DNA of 33,971 nucleotides from a virus, in the IMG/VR virus record IMGVR_UViG_3300019884_000009, positions 1 to 33,971 of that record, one strand, 5' to 3'. The notes below the pieces were generated by a model. The model worked only from the letters and a program-made list of their open reading frames with translations. It did not search any database and had not been told where the DNA came from. Shown here piece by piece: positions 25,919 through 32,118 of the stretch. Every line of letters starts with the position of its first letter. Position 1 is the first letter of the stretch. Both the position numbers and the translations under genes were made by a program.

Positions 25919-26536
25919 TCAACTGTTATTCTTAAGGTAATCGGATGGCATATTAAAGTGGGTAGCCTTGGTTATCTGTTCTTGATCTAAGATTTTATAA
26001 ACACTAGCTCTAGATAAATTTAGAATCTGTGCTGCCTTTCTAATACTAATTCCCTCAGTAGTTATCATTTTAACTGCATCACTTCTCATTGCTTTTGTTA
26101 TTTTTGAAGGTCGACCCAAATGTCTACCGGCTAACCTTGCAGCTACAATACCGTCTTTTTGCCTTGATTTAATCATCGTGCGTTCAAATTCTGCAAATGC
26201 TCCCATCATGTGAAGCATAAGATTTGACAAAGGGTCTTTCTCAGCAGTAAAAGTTAAATTCTCTTTAACAAATTTAACTGAGACTCCTTTTTCGATAAGA
26301 GAATCTATTATCTCCTGGAGGTCTCGTAAATTTCTCGCCAACCTATCAATACTTTCAACAACCAAAGTGTCACCGTCTCGTATGTATTCCATACAAGCAA
26401 TCAGGTTTTCACGGTTCTTTACGCTCCCGCTCATGATATCGACAAACTCCTTGTCTAATTTCACCCCCGCTAACTGCCTTGCGGTATTTTGTCCTTGTGA
26501 TGATACTCGTATGTAACCTACAACTTGATGCTTCAT
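25919..26536 (-). CDS. Serine recombinase (resolvase/invertase family)
   Basis: The 205-aa protein (start at the ATG giving MKHQVVGYIRVSS; the frame is open upstream but carries unrelated residues) has the N-terminal catalytic domain of small serine recombinases: R10 and S12 in YIRVSS, DRLAR (64-68) and the long E-helix (104-135). A C-terminal helix-turn-helix covers about 160-184. Relatives resolve plasmid dimers or invert tail-fibre segments (Gin/Hin). It lies beside the fibre paralogues. It starts 2 bp after the coiled-coil/TM gene, in one operon. Confidence 0.9.
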   Translation of the reverse strand: MKHQVVGYIRVSSQGQNTARQLAGVKLDKEFVDIMSGSVKNRENLIACMEYIRDGDTLVVESIDRLARNLRDLQEIIDSLIEKGVSVKFVKENLTFTAEKDPLSNLMLHMMGAFAEFERTMIKSRQKDGIVAARLAGRHLGRPSKITKAMRSDAVKMITTEGISIRKAAQILNLSRASVYKILDQEQITKATHFNMPSDYLKNNS

Positions 26537-26538
26537 AT

Positions 26539-26811
26539 TTAAAACCAATGAAATCCGTGAGCCATGAACCCAAATAATCCGACAAACCCACCTATCGTAA
26601 AAGTTAATAGCCATCTAAATTCCGATCTCATTTCTTTTCGGCTTTCTTTAATGTCTGATTTAATTTCAACAATACTTGATTTGATGTCTGATTTAATTTC
26701 GATAAGCGTCCTATCTATATTCATCATTGATTGTTCAAGCAACGCCGTTCTAGTTTCTATACTATATGGATATTGACTAACTTTATCTTCTGGTTTTTTA
26801 TTCACTTTCAT
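26539..26811 (-). CDS. Coiled-coil protein with C-terminal TM (paralogue A)
   Basis: The 90-aa protein has an ETRTALLEQS segment, a repeated heptad-like EIKSDIK stretch (about 37-60) and one C-terminal hydrophobic helix (FTIGGFVGLFGFMA) ending HGFHWF. It closely resembles the 32119-32394 protein. Tail-anchored coiled coils of the XhlA type are common in phages. It is directly upstream of the serine recombinase and shares its promoter; why they are paired is unknown. Confidence 0.7.
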   Translation of the reverse strand: MKVNKKPEDKVSQYPYSIETRTALLEQSMMNIDRTLIEIKSDIKSSIVEIKSDIKESRKEMRSEFRWLLTFTIGGFVGLFGFMAHGFHWF

Positions 26812-26828
26812 CCCCTATTTATAAGATA

Positions 26829-26856
26829 ATTATAACACCTTTTGCATGTATGTATA
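26829..26856 (-). promoter_or_regulatory. Promoter for the recombinase operon
   Basis: On the minus strand TATACA (26851-26856) and TATAAT (26829-26834) are 16 bp apart, 17 bp before the coiled-coil gene start. The -10 is perfect and the -35 matches 4 of 6. Confidence 0.5.
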
Positions 26857-26930
26857 TAAACGCCAATATATTTATTTAATACAGGGGTGATTTTGTATAT
26901 TATAGGAGATGACTTTAAGGTGTACCTTTT

Positions 26931-27167
26931 CTACATGGATTCATCTTCAATAGGAGATAAGGGGCAAAAATGTGTGACTGAATATTTTTCAAAGCTTAAA
27001 TCGTGATGAGCGGAGTTCGCCATATCCCAATTAATAAGGATCTCTCTGCTATCATATAATTCTAAGGTTGCAATAAAATATCTTTCATATTCTTCTATGC
27101 AACTTGCTCTGATGAGCATTTCTGCGCCGGTTTGAGGGATATATTTTTTTATGCAATACCATTTCAT
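26931..27167 (-). CDS. DUF551-like small protein
   Basis: The 78-aa protein starts KWYCIKKYIPQTGAEMLIRA and ends YSVTHFCPLSP, matching the DUF551 pattern (W..., P..G, and closing VTHW.PLP) seen in many phage early proteins of unknown role. It begins in an ATGA overlap with the interrupted gene upstream, and it is the last gene of the leftward operon. Confidence 0.6.
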   Translation of the reverse strand: MKWYCIKKYIPQTGAEMLIRASCIEEYERYFIATLELYDSREILINWDMANSAHHDLSFEKYSVTHFCPLSPIEDESM

Positions 27168-27418
27168 AAATCCACCTTTTGTGAATCAGTAAATAGTTCA
27201 GGCTCTTCTTGAGCTAATTTTGTGATGCAGTCATAACAAGCCAGCAATATTTCTTTCTCCAAGCATGCAGAAAACATCAGGGCACCTTTATTCTTCTCAG
27301 ATAGCCACATCTTGCCTTTGCATTTAGGACAATCACGCAGATCACTATGCTATTGATCTTTTGGTGATTCCTTGTATTCTGGATAAGGAGGGCACATAAC
27401 GATTACTAAATCACTCAT
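27164..27418 (-). pseudogene. Zinc-binding small protein interrupted by an amber codon
   Basis: One frame runs from ATG 27418 to TGA 27164 with a single internal TAG at codon 23 (27350-27352). Before it lies MSDLVIVMCPPYPEY; after it follow HSDLRDCPKC, KMWLSEKNKGALMFSACL and a CYDC motif, a plausible CxxC/CxxC zinc protein of 84 residues. Both flanking junctions (TAATG upstream, ATGA downstream) still show normal coupling, so the gene seems otherwise intact. It is probably a recent nonsense mutation, less likely programmed suppression. Confidence 0.6.
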
Positions 27419-27615
27419 TATTGTCTTTCTTCTGAGCTTCTAATCTTTGCGTTCAATGCATCTTCTTTAGATTTGAATATATTATCTTTGCTAGTTTCAA
27501 AAATTTCTTCTCGCTTCAATGATATAGTAGTTAAATATTCTTTTAAAAATATTGCAGGCTGTAAACAATCATCTTTCCAGCACCAAACGTTATCACCAGG
27601 ATTTAAATCCATCAT
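27418..27615 (-). CDS. Hypothetical early protein
   Basis: The 65-aa ORF begins MMDLNPGDNVWCWKDD and has a polar helical C-terminus. No domain is recognised. Its stop overlaps the next (interrupted) gene start by one base, and its own start overlaps the preceding small ORF. Confidence 0.6.
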   Translation of the reverse strand: MMDLNPGDNVWCWKDDCLQPAIFLKEYLTTISLKREEIFETSKDNIFKSKEDALNAKIRSSEERQ

Positions 27616-27736
27616 TTTTTATTTCCAATTTATTTATTCGGTCATTTAGTTTGCAAATATAACGGAGTTGAAATAAATGAGAAATTGACAATAATATGAT
27701 GGAGCTCTCACACAGCATGTTTGCAATATTCGTCAT
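27593..27736 (-). CDS. 47-aa microprotein coupled to the Tad2-like gene
   Basis: The ORF starts in an ATGA overlap with the tandem Tad2-like gene and ends 23 bp inside the next gene. The product has a short hydrophobic part (SSIILLSISHLF) and a coiled-coil-like end (KLNDRINKLEIKN). The coupling supports translation; no function is known. Confidence 0.5.
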   Translation of the reverse strand: MTNIANMLCESSIILLSISHLFQLRYICKLNDRINKLEIKNDGFKSW

Positions 27737-28110
27737 TCTACCGTTATCCAGTCATCAGCCAAAAAAGAATCAAAATCAGGTATATATGGGAAGCAGTCCA
27801 TTGTGTGGATAACAAGACCTCTTATTGAGGCATCAAAATAAATAAATGACTCTTTCCAGTCCTTCATCTTCGCTTTAGATCCTTTGCAAATAAATGAGAT
27901 GATATCACAGAATTTCATTTCTTCGTTGCCATTATCAACTAACCACCCATCAGATATCATTATATCTTCATTATAATTATAAGTTGATAATTTTGGCTGA
28001 TAGGATTTTACATCCTTTCCTTGCATTAAAAAGTATACGCCATCTTCCCATGGCTTTCTGGTAACTTTTGAGCCACTTTTAAGCTTATCCATTGCTTCGC
28101 AGAATTTCAT
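27733..28110 (-). CDS. Tandem Tad2-like (double DUF2829) protein
   Basis: The 125-aa protein has two halves with the same opening (MKFCEAMDKLKSGSK at residue 1 and MKFCDIISFICKGSK at about 65). Each continues to a W (RKPW, MKDW) and a YF segment, and the second half closes with FLADDWITV, the DUF2829 ending. Tad2 proteins of this family soak up the cyclic nucleotide signal of Thoeris defence as multimers; a fused pair could assemble or bind differently. Assignment is by eye. AAAGGATGG precedes the ATG, inside the upstream gene. Confidence 0.6.
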   Translation of the reverse strand: MKFCEAMDKLKSGSKVTRKPWEDGVYFLMQGKDVKSYQPKLSTYNYNEDIMISDGWLVDNGNEEMKFCDIISFICKGSKAKMKDWKESFIYFDASIRGLVIHTMDCFPYIPDFDSFLADDWITVE

Positions 28111-28405
28111 TTTTTTGTTCCATCCTTTTTTTAAATTCTTCTTCCGTTATTTCTACATTAGAGCCAAAATCACGAATATAAATGCCGCTACCACATGATT
28201 CTTTTTTATAGAAACTATTATGAAACCAATATTCAATTGCCTTCATCCAATCTGCTCGGCAATCTTTACATACGCGAAGTTGATATAACCTTCTTGTTTC
28301 ATCTAATTTAAATGGAACATCAAGCTCTCCCATATCGTAAAAACATCCCATCTCTAGGGTACGTCTGTCTTCATCTATGTCTCTGCATCTTTGGCATTCT
28401 TCCAT
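28085..28405 (-). CDS. Zinc-binding CxxC/CxxC early protein
   Basis: The 106-aa protein carries C4-x2-C7 and C46-x2-C49 (EECQRC, RVCKDCRADW) around an RRTLEMGCFYDMGEL region. I recognise this layout from small phage proteins of unknown activity. TAAGGAG lies 5 nt before the ATG. It follows the GC-rich island and overlaps the Tad2-like gene by 26 bp. Confidence 0.7.
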   Translation of the reverse strand: MEECQRCRDIDEDRRTLEMGCFYDMGELDVPFKLDETRRLYQLRVCKDCRADWMKAIEYWFHNSFYKKESCGSGIYIRDFGSNVEITEEEFKKRMEQKNEILRSNG

Positions 28406-28470
28406 TTTTACTCCTTATTAATTGGTGGGATTGGCGTGAATTTCACACGCACCTACCTCGTTACCCGCCT

Positions 28471-28617
28471 TTAAGATGCATAAGCACCACGGTCTCGCAC
28501 AATTGCAAAATGAGGCGCTCTTCGATCACGTGCGTCTTTTCGAGCTCCAGTCCCATATTTGGTGACAATCGGCTGGAGTTTCACCAGCCAGAAAAAACGG
28601 TAGGGAATCGAACCCAT
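28471..28617 (-). CDS. Possible basic ORF inside the GC-rich island
   Basis: From ATG 28617 the minus strand encodes 48 aa, including YRFFWLVKLQPIVTKY and an Arg/Asp-rich end. The frame is open further upstream to the stop of the preceding gene, so a GTG start near 28660 is possible. Codon use (CGT, CGA, GCG) differs from neighbours. It vaguely recalls small ORFs in the immunity regions of P4-like elements. It competes with the view that the island is a structured RNA. Confidence 0.3.
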   Translation of the reverse strand: MGSIPYRFFWLVKLQPIVTKYGTGARKDARDRRAPHFAIVRDRGAYAS

Positions 28618-28690
28618 CGGACGTTGACCAGCTACACCAGTCGTTTTTTCTCCAGGCCAACGGGCACGTAATGTCTGTGCAGCGATTGTC
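28560..28690 (-). ncRNA. Candidate tRNA-like structured RNA
   Basis: Read on the minus strand, a 7-bp closing stem (28684-28690 with 28564-28570) is followed by ACCA (28563-28560), as in a tRNA acceptor. Directly before its 3' arm is a 6-bp hairpin GGCTGG/CCAGCC with a 7-base loop, in the T-arm place but without a TTCGA loop. A GCAC/GTGC hairpin lies in the D-arm place (28680-28664). The centre is a perfect 10-bp stem (28590-28599/28642-28651) whose 42-base loop holds GGGTTCGATTCCC. No anticodon arm is evident. The fold is inferred by hand. Confidence 0.4.
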
Positions 28691-28691
28691 G

Positions 28692-28877
28692 TTATTCTAT
28701 ATCTTTAAGTTCATCTGATTGTTGAATTCTTATTGCGCATAATAGATTATTAATATTAATTAATAATCCCTTAGCATCTCCAGTTGTCATATCTTCACCG
28801 ATCATATACTGAATTTTATTCATATAATCTTTAGCTATTTCTATCAATTGCATGATTTGTTTTTCAGATATTTTCAT
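28692..28877 (-). CDS. Hypothetical helical early protein
   Basis: A 61-aa ORF starts in an ATGA overlap with the preceding gene. The sequence KISEKQIMQLIEIAKDYM is amphipathic and helical, and it resembles other small phage early proteins with an IxxQQSxELK end. There is no known function. It ends just before the GC-rich island. Confidence 0.65.
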   Translation of the reverse strand: MKISEKQIMQLIEIAKDYMNKIQYMIGEDMTTGDAKGLLININNLLCAIRIQQSDELKDIE

Positions 28878-29089
28878 AGACTAATAACCACGCAAGAAAA
28901 ACATTTAGAACAAAGTTTTATCAGTGCTGAGGTTTCATATGTATCATGCTCACAATAGTTATCAATCAAATTTTTAAGTTTTATAAACAATGGTTCTTTG
29001 TCTTTGTCATTATTTCCAGCGACTGAGCTTAACCAGTAAAATACACATGACTCCAAATCTGTTAATTCTTCTTTCGTAAAGTCATTCAT
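28874..29089 (-). CDS. Hypothetical early protein with NYCEH motif
   Basis: I choose ATG 29089 (71 aa, MNDFTKEELTDLE) over the earlier ATG because it overlaps the upstream microprotein stop as ATGA. The product is helical with LKNLIDNYCEHD, a motif I recall in small phage proteins, and a Cys-rich C-terminus (LCSKCFSCVV). Activity is unknown. Confidence 0.65.
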   Translation of the reverse strand: MNDFTKEELTDLESCVFYWLSSVAGNNDKDKEPLFIKLKNLIDNYCEHDTYETSALIKLCSKCFSCVVISL

Positions 29090-29205
29090 GTGAACAAACA
29101 CCATAAAATAATATTAAAAATCGATGTAAAAGTACATCCGATACAGAAACCAAATGCTATTTCCGAATTCCCAATAAAACGCTTTAGTTTACCTAAGTTA
29201 ATCAT
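29086..29205 (-). CDS. 39-aa membrane microprotein next to the repeat array
   Basis: The ORF starts 3 bp from the last unit of the 11-bp array and ends in an ATGA overlap with the next gene. One hydrophobic stretch (EIAFGFCIGCTFTSIF then IILWCLF) suggests a membrane peptide. No ribosome site is visible, because the repeats occupy that place, so translation may be weak or controlled by the array. Confidence 0.5.
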   Translation of the reverse strand: MINLGKLKRFIGNSEIAFGFCIGCTFTSIFNIILWCLFT

Positions 29206-29207
29206 TT

Positions 29208-29383
29208 GTCGTTCAGTAGTCGTTCAGTAGTCGTTCAGTAGTCGTTCAGTAGTCGTTCAGTAGTCGTTCAGTAGTCGTTCAGTAGTCGTTCAGTAGTCGT
29301 TCAGTAGTCGTTCAGTAGTCGTTCAGTAGTCGTTCAGTAGTCGTTCAGTAGTCGTTCAGTAGTCGTTCAGTAGTCGTTCAGTA
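29208..29383. repeat. Array of sixteen perfect 11-bp tandem repeats
   Basis: GTCGTTCAGTA is repeated 16 times head to tail without one change (176 bp). The unit is not a multiple of three and contains stops in every frame on both strands, so it is not coding. Its 11-bp period puts each unit on nearly the same face of the helix, as in protein-binding arrays such as iterons or partition sites (the R1 parC site uses 11-bp repeats). No unit was noticed elsewhere in the window. Confidence 0.95.
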
Positions 29384-29425
29384 AAAGAAAACTCGCCCGT
29401 ACATTTTTTCATGAAGAGGAGCGAG
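29383..29425 (-). terminator. Intrinsic terminator after the DUF669 gene
   Basis: On the minus strand CTCGC (complement of 29421-29425) pairs with GCGAG (complement of 29392-29396), extended by two more G-C pairs past a bulge, and is followed by TTTTCTTTT. It lies 7 bp after the ssDNA-binding gene stop and just before the 11-bp array. Confidence 0.65.
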
Positions 29426-29432
29426 CCTATTA

Positions 29433-29897
29433 TTAAAAGTTTACATCATCATCAGCAAAAGGATCACTGGCATTATTTTTAACATAATCTTCTATTTTAT
29501 TCTTATTTGGATATTTAGATCCAGGAATTTTACCATTTAATTTATCATCAGGTATAACACCACCTTCTTCCATGGTTATTTTTACCCTAACTCTCTTTCC
29601 AATTACAGCATCCGAACAAAACTTTTGCGATTCATATTCAGGTAGTACTCCGGCTGAATCGGCGCAATGTACCACTTTCCACATCATAGTTTTGGTAAAT
29701 ACGAGAAAGTCTCTTACATCGTGCTCTTTGCCATTTTCATCATAGACAGTTACTGTCATATCCATCATGGGATTACCGCTACTTTGGGATATCTTATCTT
29801 GTGATGCGCTTATTACGGCGTCATAATCACCTTCTTTTAATAATTGGAAGCGCTCGCTCATTGCTTCTTGTTCGGAATAAACTTGGTATGAAAACAT
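29433..29897 (-). CDS. DUF669-type single-strand DNA-binding partner
   Basis: The 154-aa protein fits DUF669, a family encoded next to Sak4-like annealing ATPases. It has an N-terminal SERFQLLKEGDYDAVI strand region, a central TMMWKVVHCADSAGVL segment and a C-terminal acidic tail DPFADDDVNF like the protein-recruiting tip of SSB. It probably coats ssDNA during replication or recombination. It follows the ATPase gene by 3 bp. Confidence 0.75.
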   Translation of the reverse strand: MFSYQVYSEQEAMSERFQLLKEGDYDAVISASQDKISQSSGNPMMDMTVTVYDENGKEHDVRDFLVFTKTMMWKVVHCADSAGVLPEYESQKFCSDAVIGKRVRVKITMEEGGVIPDDKLNGKIPGSKYPNKNKIEDYVKNNASDPFADDDVNF

Positions 29898-29900
29898 CTA

Positions 29901-30746
29901 TTACTCTCCTTGTATTTTATTTTTTAGGTGGTCAATACATTTTTGTATCGCATCTTTTGGCATCTCTTCAAATTTCTCGGAACATGATTTGTCCAGCCAC
30001 TTTTGATATATTTCAACTGGAACCTTGATTAAATCAATTAAGTGCAACAATTCTTTAACTTGGTTATTGGAAGCTAATTCCTGTGCAACGGCATCGCGCT
30101 CAAGCACATCACGTCCATAACGTTTAGCTATTTCGTCATATGAAAAAGGAAATGTTTCCATGTCTTTAAACGATTCTATTCTTGATTTTTTTACAATACC
30201 AACTCTATCTTTCCCGCGCTTGGAAATCTCAAATACCAGATCCATTAAGTAATCGATCTTCTTATAACAATCAAATGTGGATCCTAAAACAGAAAGGTTT
30301 TGACCGTATTCCGTCTTTGCATGGCTAGTTATAAGAACATTCATGTCGAGACGCAATAACAAATTTAGCAAATGTTTAATCTGTTTGTTCGCTTCTGAAT
30401 AATGCCGCCCAAATTCTGTACCATTTTTTAATGCTGACTTATCTAATAAGTCATTATAAAGTGTCGTCAAGGGGTCTATTACAAGAGTTAAATATTCATG
30501 CTTTTCAGTCAACAGGGATTTTACCTCTGTCATTAACTCATCAAAATCTGTCGTTTGAAATATCACTCCGCCATTTTTGGATAATATATTTGTGTACTGA
30601 CTATTTTCTGCCCCTTTTTCAGTATCGATTAGATAGACCTTAGGAAAAGAAATGGCCGCTGTGGTTTTACCTACACCCGCATTACCATAAAACAAAGCCT
30701 TTAATCTTTTTTCTATCTTTTCTGGTTTAACGCCACGTAATGCCAT
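29901..30746 (-). CDS. Sak4-like recombination ATPase
   Basis: The 281-aa protein has Walker A GNAGVGKTT (21-29), LIDTEKG (39-45), Walker B LVIDPLTTL with D91, and a sensor-like ITSHAKTE (139-146): the RecA-core layout of phage Sak4 proteins (AAA_24 family). These ATP-dependent proteins load on ssDNA and promote annealing. The DUF669 gene beside it is the usual partner. TAGGAG precedes the start. Confidence 0.8.
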   Translation of the reverse strand: MALRGVKPEKIEKRLKALFYGNAGVGKTTAAISFPKVYLIDTEKGAENSQYTNILSKNGGVIFQTTDFDELMTEVKSLLTEKHEYLTLVIDPLTTLYNDLLDKSALKNGTEFGRHYSEANKQIKHLLNLLLRLDMNVLITSHAKTEYGQNLSVLGSTFDCYKKIDYLMDLVFEISKRGKDRVGIVKKSRIESFKDMETFPFSYDEIAKRYGRDVLERDAVAQELASNNQVKELLHLIDLIKVPVEIYQKWLDKSCSEKFEEMPKDAIQKCIDHLKNKIQGE

Positions 30747-30834
30747 TTTTACAACTCCTACTTTAGTTTAATTATGACCATTTAAGGTCTTCAGATATAT
30801 TCCCGATGCGCACATCTCTATACGCATGAGGAAT

Positions 30835-31053
30835 CTATCTGCTATCTCTATAGCAATCATGATGGCAATACCACAATCCACATTCAGTGGTCTTTGAATG
30901 CCACTCAAGCTCTACAAACGTACACGCATCATCCTTAACTATTTGATTGCTGTTTCTTCCGCATCCAACGCACTCTCTAGTATAAAATTCATCTTCATTT
31001 GCATGTACAAATGTGAGTCTATCTACTGGTGTAATAAAGTCTTGCATAATCAT
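30835..31053 (-). CDS. Small zinc-binding early protein
   Basis: The 72-aa protein begins MIMQDFITPVDRL; the ATG at codon 3 is also possible. It contains C28-x2-C31 and a WYCHHDCY end (C63, C67), giving a four-ligand zinc site. It overlaps the preceding gene by ATGA. I recall similar short proteins from phage early operons but no function. Confidence 0.65.
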   Translation of the reverse strand: MIMQDFITPVDRLTFVHANEDEFYTRECVGCGRNSNQIVKDDACTFVELEWHSKTTECGLWYCHHDCYRDSR

Positions 31054-31250
31054 TGTCCTTCTCCGTTTTGTAAGTTAGTAATGTGTCCAATTGCTGCGAA
31101 TCGTGCTTCTTGTTCGTATAGAAATCGTTCGTTTGATTCTTCTGTTTCATTATCTGTCCCATAAATTTCATAGTAATAAATAAATATTCCATCAACATTT
31201 CCACCAAATATTTCAAAATCACATGAGTCATATCTTTCAATCATCAGCAT
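31050..31250 (-). CDS. Hypothetical acidic early protein
   Basis: The 66-aa product is acidic and aromatic (FEIFGGNVDGIFIYYYEIYG). It starts at ATG 31250 or, in a TGATG overlap, at 31244. A second frame here is open too, but this one has the more protein-like composition and the coupled ends. Function is unknown. Confidence 0.55.
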   Translation of the reverse strand: MLMIERYDSCDFEIFGGNVDGIFIYYYEIYGTDNETEESNERFLYEQEARFAAIGHITNLQNGEGQ

Positions 31251-31726
31251 CTACCCCATACAACGTCGCCATGATCCATATCAACATGAGCATAAATACC
31301 ATTCTCATTGTTTATACTATGCTCATATGATTGGCAGGCTCGGTCAATAAGGTCTTGAAGTGATTGTTCGTAGTAAATGATGATGTTTTTTCTTGTGGTT
31401 TCAGCGAAGTTCTCTCGAGACTCAATTGAGTTATCTTGCAGCATTTGAAGGAGGGCGCAGATGTATTTGTTATCTAAAGAGAAGTCATTACCATGCACAC
31501 ACTCGCCTGTTTCACGGCCAGTTGCATCCAGGTAAAGTCTTGTCAATTCGTTTTGTTCATCATCTGGCAAGTCTGAAAATATTAAAACATAGCTGTCGCC
31601 GTCATAGTTCGCGTACTGCGATACTAATTCTTCTGCGCGATTCTCAACCATTCGTTGGTGTGACATTCTTGACAATCCTTTGCCAGCATGAGTCCTTAGT
31701 ATATCGTACTTTCTTGTTGAGTTCAT
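31244..31726 (-). CDS. First gene of the leftward early operon
   Basis: I place the start at ATG 31726 (160 aa) behind GAGGT, 32 bp from the promoter -10. The longer frame to 31810 would run through the promoter and operator. The product is acidic and helical (RMSHQRMVENRAEELVSQY, then DNKYICALLQML) with no HTH or enzyme motif. As the first gene from the strong promoter it is likely made very early. Confidence 0.7.
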   Translation of the reverse strand: MNSTRKYDILRTHAGKGLSRMSHQRMVENRAEELVSQYANYDGDSYVLIFSDLPDDEQNELTRLYLDATGRETGECVHGNDFSLDNKYICALLQMLQDNSIESRENFAETTRKNIIIYYEQSLQDLIDRACQSYEHSINNENGIYAHVDMDHGDVVWGRC

Positions 31727-31757
31727 TTTATTACCTCGTGTTTGTGTTGATGAGGTT

Positions 31758-31785
31758 ATTATATAACATGTGTTACATGTGTCAA
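31758..31785 (-). promoter_or_regulatory. Consensus early leftward promoter
   Basis: On the minus strand TTGACA (31780-31785) and TATAAT (31758-31763) match the sigma-70 consensus perfectly with a 16-bp spacer. It faces the leftward early operon. ATGTGTTA-type repeats lie in and beside it, so a repressor bound there would block it. Confidence 0.85.
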
Positions 31786-31860
31786 CTGTTATATGTGTTA
31801 TATAACACATATATGTGTTATTTATTACATGTATTTAATAAGTGTTATATGTTACTCTTG
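31764..31860. promoter_or_regulatory. Operator region with 24-bp perfect palindrome
   Basis: A perfect 24-bp palindrome covers 31790-31813 (half site TATATGTGTTAT). Further copies of ATGTGTYA occur at 31768, 31777 and 31812, with a looser one near 31840. The block lies between the leftward promoter and the Cro-like gene at 31886, the usual place for lambdoid operators. Which of the two Cro-like proteins or other regulators binds is unknown. Confidence 0.65.
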
Positions 31861-31885
31861 CTACATAAAAATGAATGGGCTGAAA

Positions 31886-32092
31886 ATGACAATCGAAGAA
31901 GCATTAAAGTATTTCAATAGTGGTTATGACTTATGTCTTCAACTTGGGATTGCGCATACCAATATGGTTCGCTGGAAAAAACAGAATTTTATTCCTGTAG
32001 CCCAACAGGTTAGAATTAATCAAATATTAGGCAAGGATTTGCCGATTGATGTAAATAAAAAAGCCATGGAAGAGCGTCTAAATAAACTATAA
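31886..32092 (+). CDS. Cro/YdaS-like HTH repressor
   Basis: The 68-aa protein (MTIEEALKYFNSG...; an ATG at 31871 is also possible) has a helix-turn-helix at about 13-34 (YDLCLQLGIAHTNMVRWKK), followed by FIPVAQQVRINQIL as in Cro-type repressors. It lies just right of the palindromic operator, opposite the early leftward promoter, so it likely represses that promoter and itself. The ribosome site is weak. Confidence 0.75.
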   Translation: MTIEEALKYFNSGYDLCLQLGIAHTNMVRWKKQNFIPVAQQVRINQILGKDLPIDVNKKAMEERLNKL

Positions 32093-32118
32093 TTATATTA
32101 AGAGCATGAAGAGGTGAT

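Noticed and set aside
27350-27352. Phage-wide reassignment of TAG to an amino acid
   Set aside because: Other genes in the window end with TAG at sensible places (for example 5174-5176 and 24823-24825), so a single nonsense change is simpler.
28312-28671. Plus-strand 119-aa frame across the GC-rich island
   Set aside because: It runs against the whole operon, overlaps the CxxC gene, has no ribosome site and has an unprotein-like composition; it is a shadow of the opposite strand.
28560-28690. Ordinary functional tRNA gene
   Set aside because: No anticodon arm can be drawn, the loop next to the acceptor lacks TTCGA, and the central arm is too long; only a tRNA-like structure is supported.
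29208-29383. CRISPR array
   Set aside because: The units are contiguous 11-bp copies with no spacers and no cas genes nearby.
31019-31240. Alternative 73-aa minus-strand frame
   Set aside because: It overlaps two better supported genes and its composition is poorer; the 31050-31250 frame has coupled ends on both sides.
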